Source: Micropterus salmoides (Eukaryota; Chordata; Actinopteri; Centrarchiformes; Centrarchidae). Taken from it: DNA of 64,000 nucleotides. The notes under the pieces were generated by a model, which ran no database searches, was not told the origin of the DNA, and saw only the letters and a list, made by a program, of their open reading frames with translations. Numbering within the stretch: position 1 is the first letter of the stretch; each line of letters opens with the position of its first letter. Location of the stretch: the NCBI RefSeq assembly GCF_014851395.1, contig NW_024040928.1, positions 16,817,012 through 16,881,011 on the forward strand, written 5' to 3'. A program made the position numbers and the translations under genes. This document shows, piece after piece, positions 26,220-38,637 of the stretch.

Positions 26220-26655
26220 GGAGGGTGACGAAGAAAAAGGAAATGAAGAAGAAGATGAGAAGAAGAAAAAAAGAAATTCAACAGGGAGACTGGAGAGGAA
26301 GAGTGGAAAGTGCCGGCAAACAGAGGAAAAAGAGAGAGGAAGGCACGAGTTGCACTGGACGAGAAGAGAAGCTGGTCGTTACACGGTTCACTTTTTACTA
26401 GCTACTACTGATCTGGAGAGAGAAAGAGAAAGCGAGGGAATGAGTGAGAGAAAGGGAGGGAGATAGTACTTCTACTGGACCACAGAAAGAGAGAGAGAAA
26501 GCGGAGAAGAAAGAGAGAGGACAGAGAGAGAGAGACGGATCAAAAGCAGCAGTGTAAAGGACGACAAACACTGCCTCTGCCGTGATAGGAGAATGACATT
26601 ACGCAAGGCAACCAACAGATCAATGAGCCAGAGACAGGCAAGGAGAGAAAGCGTA

Positions 26656-26686
<31 letters not shown>

Positions 26687-26725
26687 GAGGGAGAGAGCGC
26701 AACAGTGAGAAAGGAGGACTGAGCA
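26220..26725. repeat. long purine-rich (GA/GAA) tract
   Basis: About 500 bases of the plus strand are overwhelmingly A and G, including gaagaagaagatgagaagaa and gagagagagagagagaggg blocks. Seen from the minus strand this is a polypyrimidine region upstream of the candidate intron-55 promoter. Confidence 0.8.
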
Positions 26726-27346
26726 AGAACTACACAGATGAGATGCACACACACAATAGAGTTACAAAGAGGGAGGAGTTATTTCAAGAGTCCAGTAAAT
26801 GTCCCATTCATTGCCTGCTTGTTAGTGACTGAAAGTTGGAGCACTTCCACAGCTTGGATGGACATGAAACTCATCTGGTGAAATCATGACATCTAAACCT
26901 GAGTAACTGTATTAGCAAATATCTGTTTCTTTAAAAAAAGCCACTGTGTACTTACGTAGACAAGTTAACTAGGACCATTTTGGTAAGAAATCACAGAGCT
27001 TAAATTCTGGGCATGTGTGCCACTAATGCTGAACTAAAACAAAAAATGACGCTATGAAGAAATCCATTAAAACATCGTAAAACAGTTGACTTTCAGATTA
27101 AGGGTCAATGGGTGAATTCAGCGAATTTCCAATTGCAACAACAATGAATTTTAATCCACTACAGTTCTGATTTGCACCTCCCTCTCCATACAGTAGCAAC
27201 GGCAGCTGAGGCTCATGAGTATTGTAGTGTCTAAAGCCATTCGCCCTACCAAACTGACAAAAAAAAACCAACTTACATATATCTCACAAAGCCGAGATCT
27301 GTCGAACATAGAAACACTAGTTTAACAAAACAAATCAAGCACTTAC

Positions 27347-27544
27347 TCGCTTTTTCATTCGCATCTTACAGTCTTCCTCAGCAAATGGAGATTGACATGG
27401 CCGTTGTCTCAGTCTCAAGACACCTGCGCACATATGGAAAACTGCAGATCTACGACGACGTGATGGAAAAGTGGAAGGAAAGTAGAGCAGAAGGAGAGAC
27501 GGTAGGAGGGGCAAGGTCATGAAAAGATTAAGTCTTTTAAGCAT
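27347..27544 (-). other. open frame with a splice donor in intron 55 (weak second first-exon candidate)
   Basis: From ATG at 27544, 66 codons run to AAAAAGCGA|GTAAGT, a good donor that is again in phase 0. The N-terminus is hydrophobic (MLKRLNLFMTLPLLPSLLLL), followed by a basic RRRR. There is no family match and no upstream evidence, and a frame of this length with a chance donor is not rare. I report it as unproven. Confidence 0.15.
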
Positions 27545-28165
27545 CTTTTATCGATGCAGAAAACGGCTAAATCTGTAGGGAATAAATCTGTTGGAAGCAC
27601 ACAAGTACTGGAGAGATGATATCAAGAGATAAACAGGCAGGAGAAAAGAAAAAGAGTCACATATAAGCACAGATATGTGCACAATCAGCAGAGATTATCA
27701 TAAAGCAGCTGCTTAGCTCCTGCAGAGCTACTGACCACACAGTATTACGCACAGGTGGGTATTTTAAACCTCTTCATGTTGTCTATGACTCTTTCTGTTG
27801 ACTTATATTTGTTTTGAGTTGCTGAAAAACACTCCCTCTCTCCCGGCCGCAATACAAGAGGTATTTATTTGAAGTTAGTATGAAAACCTCTGTGTCGCCC
27901 CAAGAGCACCACGGTTCACACCAACGGTTCCCCCGTAACTATGATTCATGCATTAATAATGAGCACAAACTGGCACACATACACAAATGGTAACACTACA
28001 GGAAGCATTACAGCATTTTGCTCCCTGTTTGCCTCGTCTCTTTATACAAATCAGCGGAGACACCAAGGCAGAGGGGGGAATTGAACACAAACAAATTCCT
28101 TTAAACCAACATGCAGCTTACGTACGCAGCCAGTAACCATCATTTACTGACAGGCTCAAGCAGAG

Positions 28166-28168
<3 letters not shown>

Positions 28169-28208
<40 letters not shown>
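28169..28208. repeat. CA microsatellite
   Basis: A pure CA tract of about 20 units. Confidence 0.95.
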
Positions 28209-28210
<2 letters not shown>

Positions 28211-29039
28211 CACTAGGAGAGGGGATCACGATGAGCTTACTGAAGAGCTCTGTTTAGACAAGGTTTAACTGGCTACAGCGTCCATTTCAGTCATTCCACA
28301 GAGTATCGACTCCGCTTCACAGGGAATTACAAGGAAGACTGACTGAGTGTTTTGTTGGCTCTGTCTTAATGGCACTGACAGTACCAGGTCTCAACTAAGA
28401 GGCAGAGGTTGTAGGTGGCATGTCTGTCTAAATCTAATGCCCATAGCCCAAAAAGTTAAGCTTGATAAAAGCAGCTCCTCCAGCTTTGTTTTTTTACTTG
28501 ATGTCATTATTGCTATATGTTCCAACATGTGTGCACATGTGTGATGTGGTCTGATGAAGGGACTTATATACCATATACCAGCTCCAGTAAGAGTCAGGTG
28601 ATATGACATTATATACAATGAGATGATGGAAAATGAGTTTGCGATACCTTTCCCACAAAGGTAATTATTCCTTTAATGTCTCTGGTTGTGTTGGACTATG
28701 TTGCAAATTAATGAGCAGGACTGCTTTATGACAAGATCGGCTTTACACAGGATTTGCTAATTCAAGTTTCCAGAAAATAAGCTAAGCCACAATATATTGA
28801 ATATAGACAATGCATTATAGAATGACATATACTGTAATAGAAGATTGTATCTATATAACTCATGTGAAAGTCCATCGCCAAGATCATGAAACAGTATTAC
28901 AGTTAACCATTTTAAAAAGACTATGTTTAAAATGTGTCCAATCTACAGTATCTATAAGCAAACACATATTAATGGAAAATATGTTGGAAAATGATATTAT
29001 GATTGATTTGATTATACTATGATTAGTATAATCATACAC

Positions 29040-29590
29040 TCTCATGTCTGTACAGTGCGTATTTAGCTAGAGCTGGAAGGTAATTAGCTTAGCTTAGTGG
29101 TTGGCAAGGGAAAACAGTTAGTTTGTTTCTCTCAAAAGTTCAGAGATTAAAACCTGCCAACAACTCTACAGCTCCCTAGTTAACTTTTTGTATAACAACA
29201 ATTTTGGTGGTGTAATTGTTTCTTGGCGAACATGAGTTTACTGCTCCCGACCACTTTCTTTACGCTATGCCAAGCTCATCACCTCCTGGCACAAGCCTCC
29301 ATACTTTATGAACAGACAAAAGAGTGGTATCAATCTTAAACAGAGATTCAGGTGTTTATTAGTGAGCTTTAGAGGTTCTCTTAGGCATAATTTTGAACAC
29401 TGGACGGAGTCAGGTTAGCATTTCCCCCTTTTCCGGTCTTTATGTTAAGCTAAGCTAAGCTAACCACCTCTTGACAGTAACTTATACCTAAACAGACAGA
29501 CACAGGAGCGGTGTCAATATTCTCATCTCACTCTCAGCAAGAAAGCAAATAATTGTATTTCCCAAAATGCCGAACTATTTATCAGACACG
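29040..29590. repeat. teleost interspersed repeat, two partial copies
   Basis: Contains attagcttagcttagtggtt and agctaagctaagctaaccac. The motif series agtggtatcaatctt (29322) and ggtgtcaatattctcatctc plus agcaagaaagcaaataattg ... cccaaaatgccgaactattt (29510-29580) belongs to a noncoding repeat common in percomorph genomes. The second motif set suggests a duplicated or nested copy. Confidence 0.55.
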
Positions 29591-30919
29591 CCACAGTGGT
29601 TTTAATTTTCAGGAAAAGTCGTGATTCCTGCGGTCCGGTCTATCATTAGTGCATCACGAGTCAGGGCCTAGAGTTTTGTTCATAATTCATTCCGCCTCCA
29701 CATTTTCAGGAAATGTCAGTTAATGTGCTACATTTGTATTAGTCACTGCTCCTAACTCACCAACTGTGGGCTTAATATGAAAACAGCAGTAATAATTACA
29801 ATGGCCTGTGGCCAAAAAGTAACCCAAAACTCAACAGTGGCAGAGCAGTCATTGTGAGTTAATAAAAAAGTTGGGGAGACAACTATGTCGACTCACATCT
29901 CTAAAGGCTCCTAGCCTATCTCTGTTTCAGTATCCCACCTTCTAGGCATCAGTGCCATCCATCAATCTCAACTCCAACTGAGCCAGAGATGGAAATGAGA
30001 GAAAAAAAGGAGGATACTGATAAAGACAGTGGGGAGATGACCAATTCAGACCCACTGATATGCTGGTGTGCCAATATTTCTTGAGATTAGCGTTTGACTG
30101 AGAATTTCAAGGTAGTTACTTTTTTACAATATTTACCACACAGTTGACCTTTGCGGTGACTTTGACAGACTTCTTCTGAATAAAATCCAATAGTATGCAG
30201 TATTTGTCCTTTGAAATTTTGAAAGGGTTTATAATGATGGATGATGTTCAACAGAACAAATATAGATCACTGTAACTGGCAGATAAACGTGATAACAATA
30301 TCCATTTCTCCTCAACGATCTGAACTGTATTAGACCAAGACAAAACCCAGCCAGGCCTCAACAATGAGCTGTAAATGAATCCTCAGAAATCTTTGTGGCC
30401 ATTCATGCAGTTATTCATTGTAATTTTTCTCCATAACCTTGGCCTGTTTTTAAATAATTGGACACTGGAAATGGGAGCGATAGCACTGTGGGATTCAAGA
30501 AAACGTAGCCAAGAATGTTATTACTGGACTTAAGCTTTTGGTTCTGAAAGATGTACAACATTGCAGCTTTTTCTCAGGGACAAGAAGTTTATTTAAAGCT
30601 TGGATAAACACACATACATCAAATAATTGACCATTTCTGAAAGAAAAAGAAGATTGTGCAAATAAAAGCCCTACAGCATATAAACCCGAAAGAGATGAGT
30701 GCAAGGCTGGCAAGGTCAGCATTTTTAAAGAAGACCTTTCAACTTCATTAGGATGTAAAAAAAATAAAAAAATAAAAAAATTAGATTAGTGCCCATTTTA
30801 TCTGTTGAAAGGGTGAAGTGATTTTGGGATTAAAACCTTACATAGAGTATAAGATGATGTGCGTCAACAGATCCCTGAGAGAAGGTCTGGGTAAATGACA
30901 AGCTATTATAGGGGTAGCA

Positions 30920-30939
30920 AACACACACACACACACACA
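30920..30939. repeat. CA microsatellite (short)
   Basis: About 10 CA units. Confidence 0.9.
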
Positions 30940-31190
30940 GAATTCCTAAGCAGCATAGGACAAGAGGATCAATGAGCCGCACTCAATGCATACAAGCACT
31001 CAACACGCCTTCTGCATGACCTCTCATTCACACATCTATAACCAGTAGCTTACACGTGGATGCACCTACACACACACCCCTGCCTCAGTTCTACTGGTGA
31101 AGGATGCCTTAATGAAGGATGACACTGAGATAATAGGCTAGCACCTGTGCATAAAGTCCACACATACACACATTATCTCTACAGCCCTAC

Positions 31191-31380
31191 CTCCAGTTGT
31201 CGCCTCAGCTCTTTCACATGGGTGGAGTCCTGCGACAGGTCTTCCCTCTGGGAGGCGTCGGCCAGAACATTGACTGTAGTCTCTGCCTCCTGGAGCCATT
31301 TGAGGAAGGACTCCAACTCCCTGAGAGACATCTGCAGGCCCTTTAGTTCACTGTCTAGCAGGGCGTGACGGTCACTCGCT
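31191..31380 (-). CDS. utrn: utrn exon 55
   Basis: 190 bases, the same length as dystrophin exon 55. The acceptor is ggttggcag|AGCGAG and the donor CTGGAG|GTAGGG. It enters in phase 2 and leaves in phase 0 and encodes ASDRHALLDSELKGLQ and [20 protein letters not shown], matching utrophin [21 protein letters not shown] (rod repeat 22). It is the last utrophin rod exon in the window before the 31-kb intron. Confidence 0.97.
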
Positions 31381-34300
31381 CTGCCAACCAGTAACAATGA
31401 GTCAAATAAGCGATGATAAATGAAAAACACATGATTTATGATTTTTACTACTGTAGCAGTTAGCAGACAACTAAAAACTTGCATGAAAATAAGCCAGTCA
31501 TGTGACGCAATCAAAATATTTGTGCAGGGAGAACAGGCGAGTTTGTGTGCACCTATTGTTGATGCTCTTCCAGGCAGCGTTGTGTTTATCTGTGACCTCT
31601 TTAATCCTCCTGGTGTCGTCGGTGGAGTACTCCTGCAAAAGATGACTGGACAGCTCGTTGAAGGCCACAACTGTAGCTTGGCCGCGGCCCAGGTCTTGGA
31701 GGAACGCCTGTAAAACAATCAACATGGAGGCATTAGGATCATCATGACAGTGAAAATGTGACAGATGTGACTCAACCATTAAGTGTCAGTGTACAAGGCC
31801 CCTGTTGGCAATACTTTTTTTATACCACTTATTTACATGCACTGTTATTGCTATATATTGTTGTGTATTGGTATCTGCTTTAGTTAGACAAATTGCTATG
31901 CAAGAATATTAATGACCTATTATATGAACTTAATAAAAACTTAATTAAAATTCAGGCACTAAAAACACAAAAGAAATTTGTTATTCTACCGCTCAGCTAT
32001 CTGACATTGTTATTTTAACCTCTAGTTAATCAAGCAGGTTACATAAGACCCAGCTGTTATTCATGAGGCCAGATTATTATTTTAAATTTACCATTAGCAA
32101 ATAAGTCATCCGTATATGACCCCCAGGGTCTTGTTCTTTAACAAAAAGCTACACTTCACTATTTTAAATGGACAATTACTCATCATCACAAGACCACACA
32201 AACCAGGAGCACATAAGCTGTATATCTAATGTGCTGGATTCTGTTAAACTCAGTTGCCCTCTAGTGTTTGGTACCTGTAATGTGTCAGACAAACTCATGA
32301 GGCAGAACGTTTCCAGAAACCCTCCGCCAAGTCATCATCTCAAATTAAAATGATGGATGATGGGGGTGTACGAATGTTATTAAGGTTCAAAGTGATACTG
32401 CAGAGAAGTGATTTATTCATTCCCACCGTGTACAGAGTTATACATCTGTATAAAGGACTTCTAATACTTTGTAAAGTAAGTTTGGTTTGCTGTAAAATTT
32501 TTCTCTCTATTAGCAAAGTGAGCAGACAAATTCCTTTGAGTACATTCCTAGTTTACCATAATAGCAGGGATAAGGAATCACAGTAAATGACCTCAGGAAG
32601 GACAGGCGTTAAGACACCCAGAGGACATGGAGAGAAAGTTTAGCAGTGAAACCTTTCCCTAACCTTGTTGTCAGCAAGCTGTTTAGTCAGGGGATCTCTG
32701 GACTGCTGAAGAAGGTTGTGGAAACGTCCTTCGTTGTGCCCAATTAGAGCTTTCACCTCCTTCCTCTGCTCCTCCCACTGGTTGCTGTGGCCAATCATGT
32801 TGTCCAGCTGCTGGAGCCGTGCCTCAACACCATACTGAGTGCTGTCCCACTGGCTGCGAACCCTCTCCACTAGAGACAGAGACAGATACATATTCAACAA
32901 GAAGAGACACACAGAAAGTAATGATGGTAACTTAAGTGATGAGCATGAATACTAACGCTGTTTGAAACCAAACCAATTAGAAATAAAAACAATAAACAAA
33001 TCCTGAGAAAAGAAGAAATCTACACTAGTACAGTAGTATTGTTTCCGTCTTTGGAGCAGCTAATGTGGTATTACTATCTGGTGACATCTTTTTATCAAAC
33101 TATTCAGTGGCTTTCTAGTATGATCATCCTACTTTGTACATACGTTTCTCCGTAATGGATGTGCGAACGTCCAGATTAGAGGTCTTGTTTTTGATGTTCT
33201 GTGCCAGGGTGAAAATGTCCTCTAGCTGAGGGTGACGCTGTTCCAGGTCACTTTTCGTCACCTGTCAGGATGAGGCACAAATACACACATACACAGTCAG
33301 AGGAAGTGTGTAGCTCATAGGATTGTATTTGGCAGTTCAATTTCACAATAAAACTACTCCATTAAAAAATGTTCCGTCTGTCCTCTCCGCTCCCCATTTC
33401 TCACCTGAAGACGTCCCATAGTGGCCCTGATCTCCTCCGTGTCCCCCACAGTAACAATATTTGACTTAAGCATCTGTGTGATGAGAAGTAGCCAGTCTGC
33501 CAGTTCGGTGGCTGTCTCGTTGAGGTCGGTGGGCGCCACGGTGTCCGGTGTGTGCGGGGTCTGGTGGTGGGGGTCCTCGCTCACCAGGCTGGCCATCTGC
33601 ACGGCTGAGGGGACCGCAGACACTGGAGCAGGGGCGAAAAAGTAATGTTGACATATGGGGCTTCTTTAAAAGGAAATGATGCAATGCACATTGAAGATGT
33701 TAAAGTGAGAGAGGAGGTGCTGTCACGTAGCTCTCAGAGGACAGTGGCATCACACTAAATCATGATGAATGAGGCACCAGGGCTTGTTTTAGTGTTTCAC
33801 AACCAGGACTTTGTTGCTCACCTGTTATTTGTTATTTCATCATGCATTGTCATGCTGCAGATTAAGCCAGGCCAATAAGGAATTTCAAATCTGCCACCTG
33901 AGTACTTATTACCTCTAATACGAGTACATATTTATGTTTGTGGTTTCTTGTTAATGACCCAGTATCTCATTTTGTCTGTCTCATTAAAGGCTTAATACTT
34001 CATTGGGACCATGTTGAGTGTTTTCATCCCTACATCATTGATGTACCATAAATAGAGAGTTAGTAGAGAAATCAAGCTTTAAATTAAGTGCATTCCTAGT
34101 TATCTTTACCAAGCTGCTGGTGCACAACGGCATGATGGTGCTGTGTCCATGGAGAGACAGGTGGCTGGAGAGATTCCCTCAGTCGCCCATCCAGAGCTTT
34201 CCAATCAGCTGCCAGCTCCTCTACCTTACTCTACACACATGGAACATGCATGTAATTATTTAGTACAAAATATTAGCAACAAGAAACAGAGCATTTTTAG

Positions 34301-35731
34301 CTTTTAATAAAACAATCAATTAAACTTCAATAAATTATAGGAAGTAAAATTACCTATAATTACCCTTTTAGTGGCACTTAAACGGTGCAATATGCTATAA
34401 TTATATGCTACAATTAGCAGTATTTCTTTATTGAATCATTTTACTATGGAAACAGGGACCTTTTCCTGAGGCAACAGCTGCTGCCGTCTCTGTAGCTCTA
34501 TAGAATGAGCCAACAGGTCTTCCAGGTCCCTTTTCCTGTCCTTCATGGAGGCCTCCAGAGCCTACAACAGGTAAGAACTCATTTTAAGTACGTTTGTGTC
34601 TGTGATAAATGAATTTTCAGTGAGGTTACGTGTATTGGTTCTTGTGGTGTGTTCAGATAATCTACCTGTGCTTGGCTGGGACTCAGGCCTCTGGTCATGA
34701 TCGTCTGGTGTGTGACAACGAGCCAGTCAGTGAGTCTGTTCATCCTGTCCTGGAACTGGGCGTGACTTTGCAGGTTGGCCTCCACCTCCCCCACTTTGTC
34801 CAACAACTCATGGGTCACCTGCAGAGGAAAAGGGGAGGAAAGAATGAGCGACAAAGGAGAGAGGAGAGACAGCAGAGAAAGGAGTCAAAGAGCACATGAA
34901 GGAGACAGGAAGGGCTGGAGATGTTGTAGTTGTCATGATGTTGTAAAACATGGTGAATATGAGCTTGGATATGGTGTTAAGAGGATTCTCACCTTGCTCC
35001 AGTTGAGGTTGATGGCTCTCAGTTTGCCAACATGCTGGTCTCTGCTGTGAAGGCTCACACTCGGACTGGCCAGGATCTGAGGGGCGTGCTTGTTAAGCCA
35101 TCCGAGATGTTCATTCTGCGCATCCATTTCCTCTGCAAGGGCCTGCACGGAAAAATAGCACTGACCCTTAATTACACAAAGATGGATTGATTTGACGATG
35201 TACTAACAAAGAGTTATAGCCACATAATATCATTCATTGTAATTCATTGCAGTGTGTCTCCAAAGAGTGTGTCTCCAAAGAGGAACATTCTGGCTGAGGG
35301 TTGATGTGAGGAAGGAATAAAGGCAGAAAACACTAAGTAACTTGCATTGTTTAAACCAAAATATTTGCGACATAGGTTCTTTCTGTGAAGATTTTCAGGG
35401 TTTGACAACCTTGTGACTGAAACACAGAGAGCAACTTGTGGGTACAGTGACGCATATGGGGGAAAAGGAACAAATGAAAATACAACACAGTCAGAGCTGA
35501 CCATAAAAATAGCTGAATCGACCAAGTTCTGGACCAGAAATAGAAATATCTGCACTCCCCTTGAATTGCACAAACGTTGGGTCTTGCTGTACCTTGAGTT
35601 CTTTGAGGTTTTTCTCAGTGGCAGTGACAGGTAAGGAGCTGACGGCGTTTTCTGACTGCTCCAGCCATATAGCCAGCCCGTCGCATCTCCTCGCCAGGTC
35701 TGACAGGGCCGGGTCCCCTCCAGCAAGCCTG

Positions 35732-35772
<41 letters not shown>

Positions 35773-38605
35773 CTCAGATTAGGATCTCCATTTCCTGCAA
35801 GTTGCAGTACTAATCCTAAAATTTACATTTAAATTACTGTTATAGACTGATTGACCACACTGATAATGTTAGCCTGCCAAAGACTGATAAAAAAACCCAA
35901 CAAAGACTGCCAATGATGGAGAGGGAGCGCTAACCTCTGTGCTATATTATACTGTAAATGTAACCAAATGTTATATAGTCAAGACACAGCAATGATATGT
36001 ATCATGTTAGTCAAAATCCATATTTGACCACATCCCCTTAATCTTTCCGATCTATATGCAACGTAACACCCTGTGCGTTTCCGAGGATACATTACCTGCG
36101 CTGTCTCTCATGGACTTGACGGCTGACGGCTCTCCAACGTTGACCCAGGGTGTCTAGCTTTTCTTCAAGCAGGGATCTGTCAGGGGATGACAGCTGCCCA
36201 ATTATCTGCTCCCCAGTGTGGGTCAGCATGGCCAGGACGGGCTGGTGGCTGGAAAGACCTTCCTCCAGCTCCTAAAATATGTATAAAGGAATGAGATAAA
36301 GAGAGCAAGGGACAGAGAAGGAGGAAAAAATAAATAAAAGGTGGAATCAGGGATCAATCAAGCAGCATAAGCCGATTCACTCAGGGCCAAATCCCCTGCT
36401 CAATCTATCTCTCCAGGCAAATCACTGATTGACACGTTGGCATGATTTGTGGCACATGAAAACTTAAGCTGCCAAATCTCTACTTCCACTAAGAGAGATT
36501 TAACTTGCCAAGACAGACCAGTAAAGTAGGGTGAGTGATTGTTAAGTCCGCTAAGGGGTGAAACGGCTAATTGATCTCTCAATTGCCATCCACTTGAACC
36601 CTCATACCATTCTCAGCAACTGTGAAAACGTGTAATAGAGCTAGACAGATGGAGTGTAGCTCGAGCTTTGCAAATCACACTGATAAAGGTGTTGATGATG
36701 ATGGTGGTCCTGTCAGCGATAATGCAGCGGCTTCAGAGAGTTTAATTCCCCATGGAAATGAAACCGCTGCTTTAGTAATCAAACAAAGCAAAATCAGAGG
36801 CCTCTTCTCATCTTACTCTTCAGTTCACTTTTCTCCATTTCTCGCTCTGCATAATGAATAGTTAAATGTGCAGTGTGTTTGTTTGTTTGGTACAGTATAC
36901 CAACAATTTTTTTCCCCTTGGGGAACAAAATGCAATTATTTCCTGTCTAACATTTCCGACCATCTAGCTGCTTATATTTCAAACATATTACTACTTCATC
37001 TTGGGAAGGTAATAATCTGAGCTTATAAACAGATGGGATGTTGTGGGTTTATATTTGAATAATTTATTATGATAAAAGGTGGAATGCTGTGAAAGGTTTA
37101 AAAATTGTCATAAAAATAGGTAAAAATACAAATCAATATATTCTGTACTTAATGAGACTTGCAGATGTCTCTGCGGTTGTGTGGCCAAACGCCCATGTGA
37201 AAATCATGCATGTAAATTCAGGCAGTCACACTTGCACAAAAGACATATTCAGGTGCTCCTTCACCCTCCACTGACCTCTTGGTGTTGTCGTGCAGAGTTC
37301 AGGTCTAGCTGCCCATCAGGGCCAATGCTCTCGGACAGCAGTGTCTCTGTATCAGTCAGCCACTGGCTCAGGTCATTTGTGTCACAGTGGAACTGCCTCC
37401 ACTCCTCTATGGCGCGGTCAAAACTCCTGCAGCAGAACGAAGAAACACACACGTCACATTGTTGTCACATTATCACAGACATGAAAATTGTAAGCGTATC
37501 TTTTAAGTGCAAAAATGTATTTTTAAATTTTGTAGCTAGTTACTTACCACCACTAAGAAGATGTCATTCTGCACATGTATGTATGACATCTGCAGAAAAC
37601 TGAGCTTGGTCAAAAGATGTGCAAACGATAAAGTGCGTTTGTTTGATGTTTTTACATCCCGGAGGGGACTTTAACCTGAATACACACTAACCAATGGGGA
37701 CAAAAATTGAGGTGAAGATTTCCTTCGCCTGGCTAAGTATCAAAAACACAAATGCACACTGTGGAAGTTAATTTCAAGTGGACATTAATTTCTCAGATAA
37801 AGGGATCAAGATACTATACTATATCTCTTATATATAATTCATTTCAACGAGGACAGTGAAGTCTAGTTTTGATTGCTCCTTAATAACTAATAGCAAATAT
37901 TTTCTTTACATCTTTGCTATTTTTTTTCAGTCCAAGTTGGCTTCATATAGAAAGGGATGAGAAACTGTTGAATTCTGGTCTCTTATGGTACAATCGAGTT
38001 TACCCACTGGGAAATTCCACAGTTTGTGATAAGGGAAAATGGCACAGTTGACCTCTATTAAACTCCAGAAAATGTCATCAACCTATGACAACACTGGACC
38101 GACTCTAATGAATAAGTCAGCATAGACCGAGAGGCTGATTACTTAAAATGCCTAATACAAAATCTTTATCGCACTGATGGTCTGCATGAGGGCCATTTCC
38201 TCTTACAGCATTGCATGGAGCACAACAAATCTGGTAAGGTGAGGAAATGTGTTTTGAATGAGCAATCTTACAAAATATACTCCATTCTTTTGATTTTTAA
38301 TGATGCCCAGAGGTTACTGTGATTACAGACAGAGTGCTTTGGCATTTGTGTGCAATCTTCAAAATTAGCTTACTAGTTTATTCTTGCATGTGCACATACT
38401 GTGCTCAGCAAATGTAGACTGTTTATGCCCAAGGAATTGTGTTAATGGAAGTCAAGGTCACCCAGTATGTGTGTGTGTGTGTGTGTCTGTGTGCGTATGT
38501 GTGCGTATGTGTGTGTCAGTAATTGAATGAGTGAGTGAAGATGTGAATAGGCATGAGATTGTTTATGCCCAAGGAATTGTTTGGATAGTAATCAAGGTCA
38601 GTGCG

Positions 38606-38637
<32 letters not shown>

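Larger units (their letters stand above)
27545..31190. other. utrn intron 55, proximal part; no other exon seen
   Basis: Noncoding except for the repeats listed: CA tract at 28169-28208, interspersed repeat at 29040-29590 and CA tract at 30920-30939. Nothing else resembles an exon. Confidence 0.6.

Noticed and set aside
26472..26832. Arg/Glu- or Leu/Ser-repeat open frames
   Set aside because: These are translations of the GA/CT purine-rich tract in different frames.
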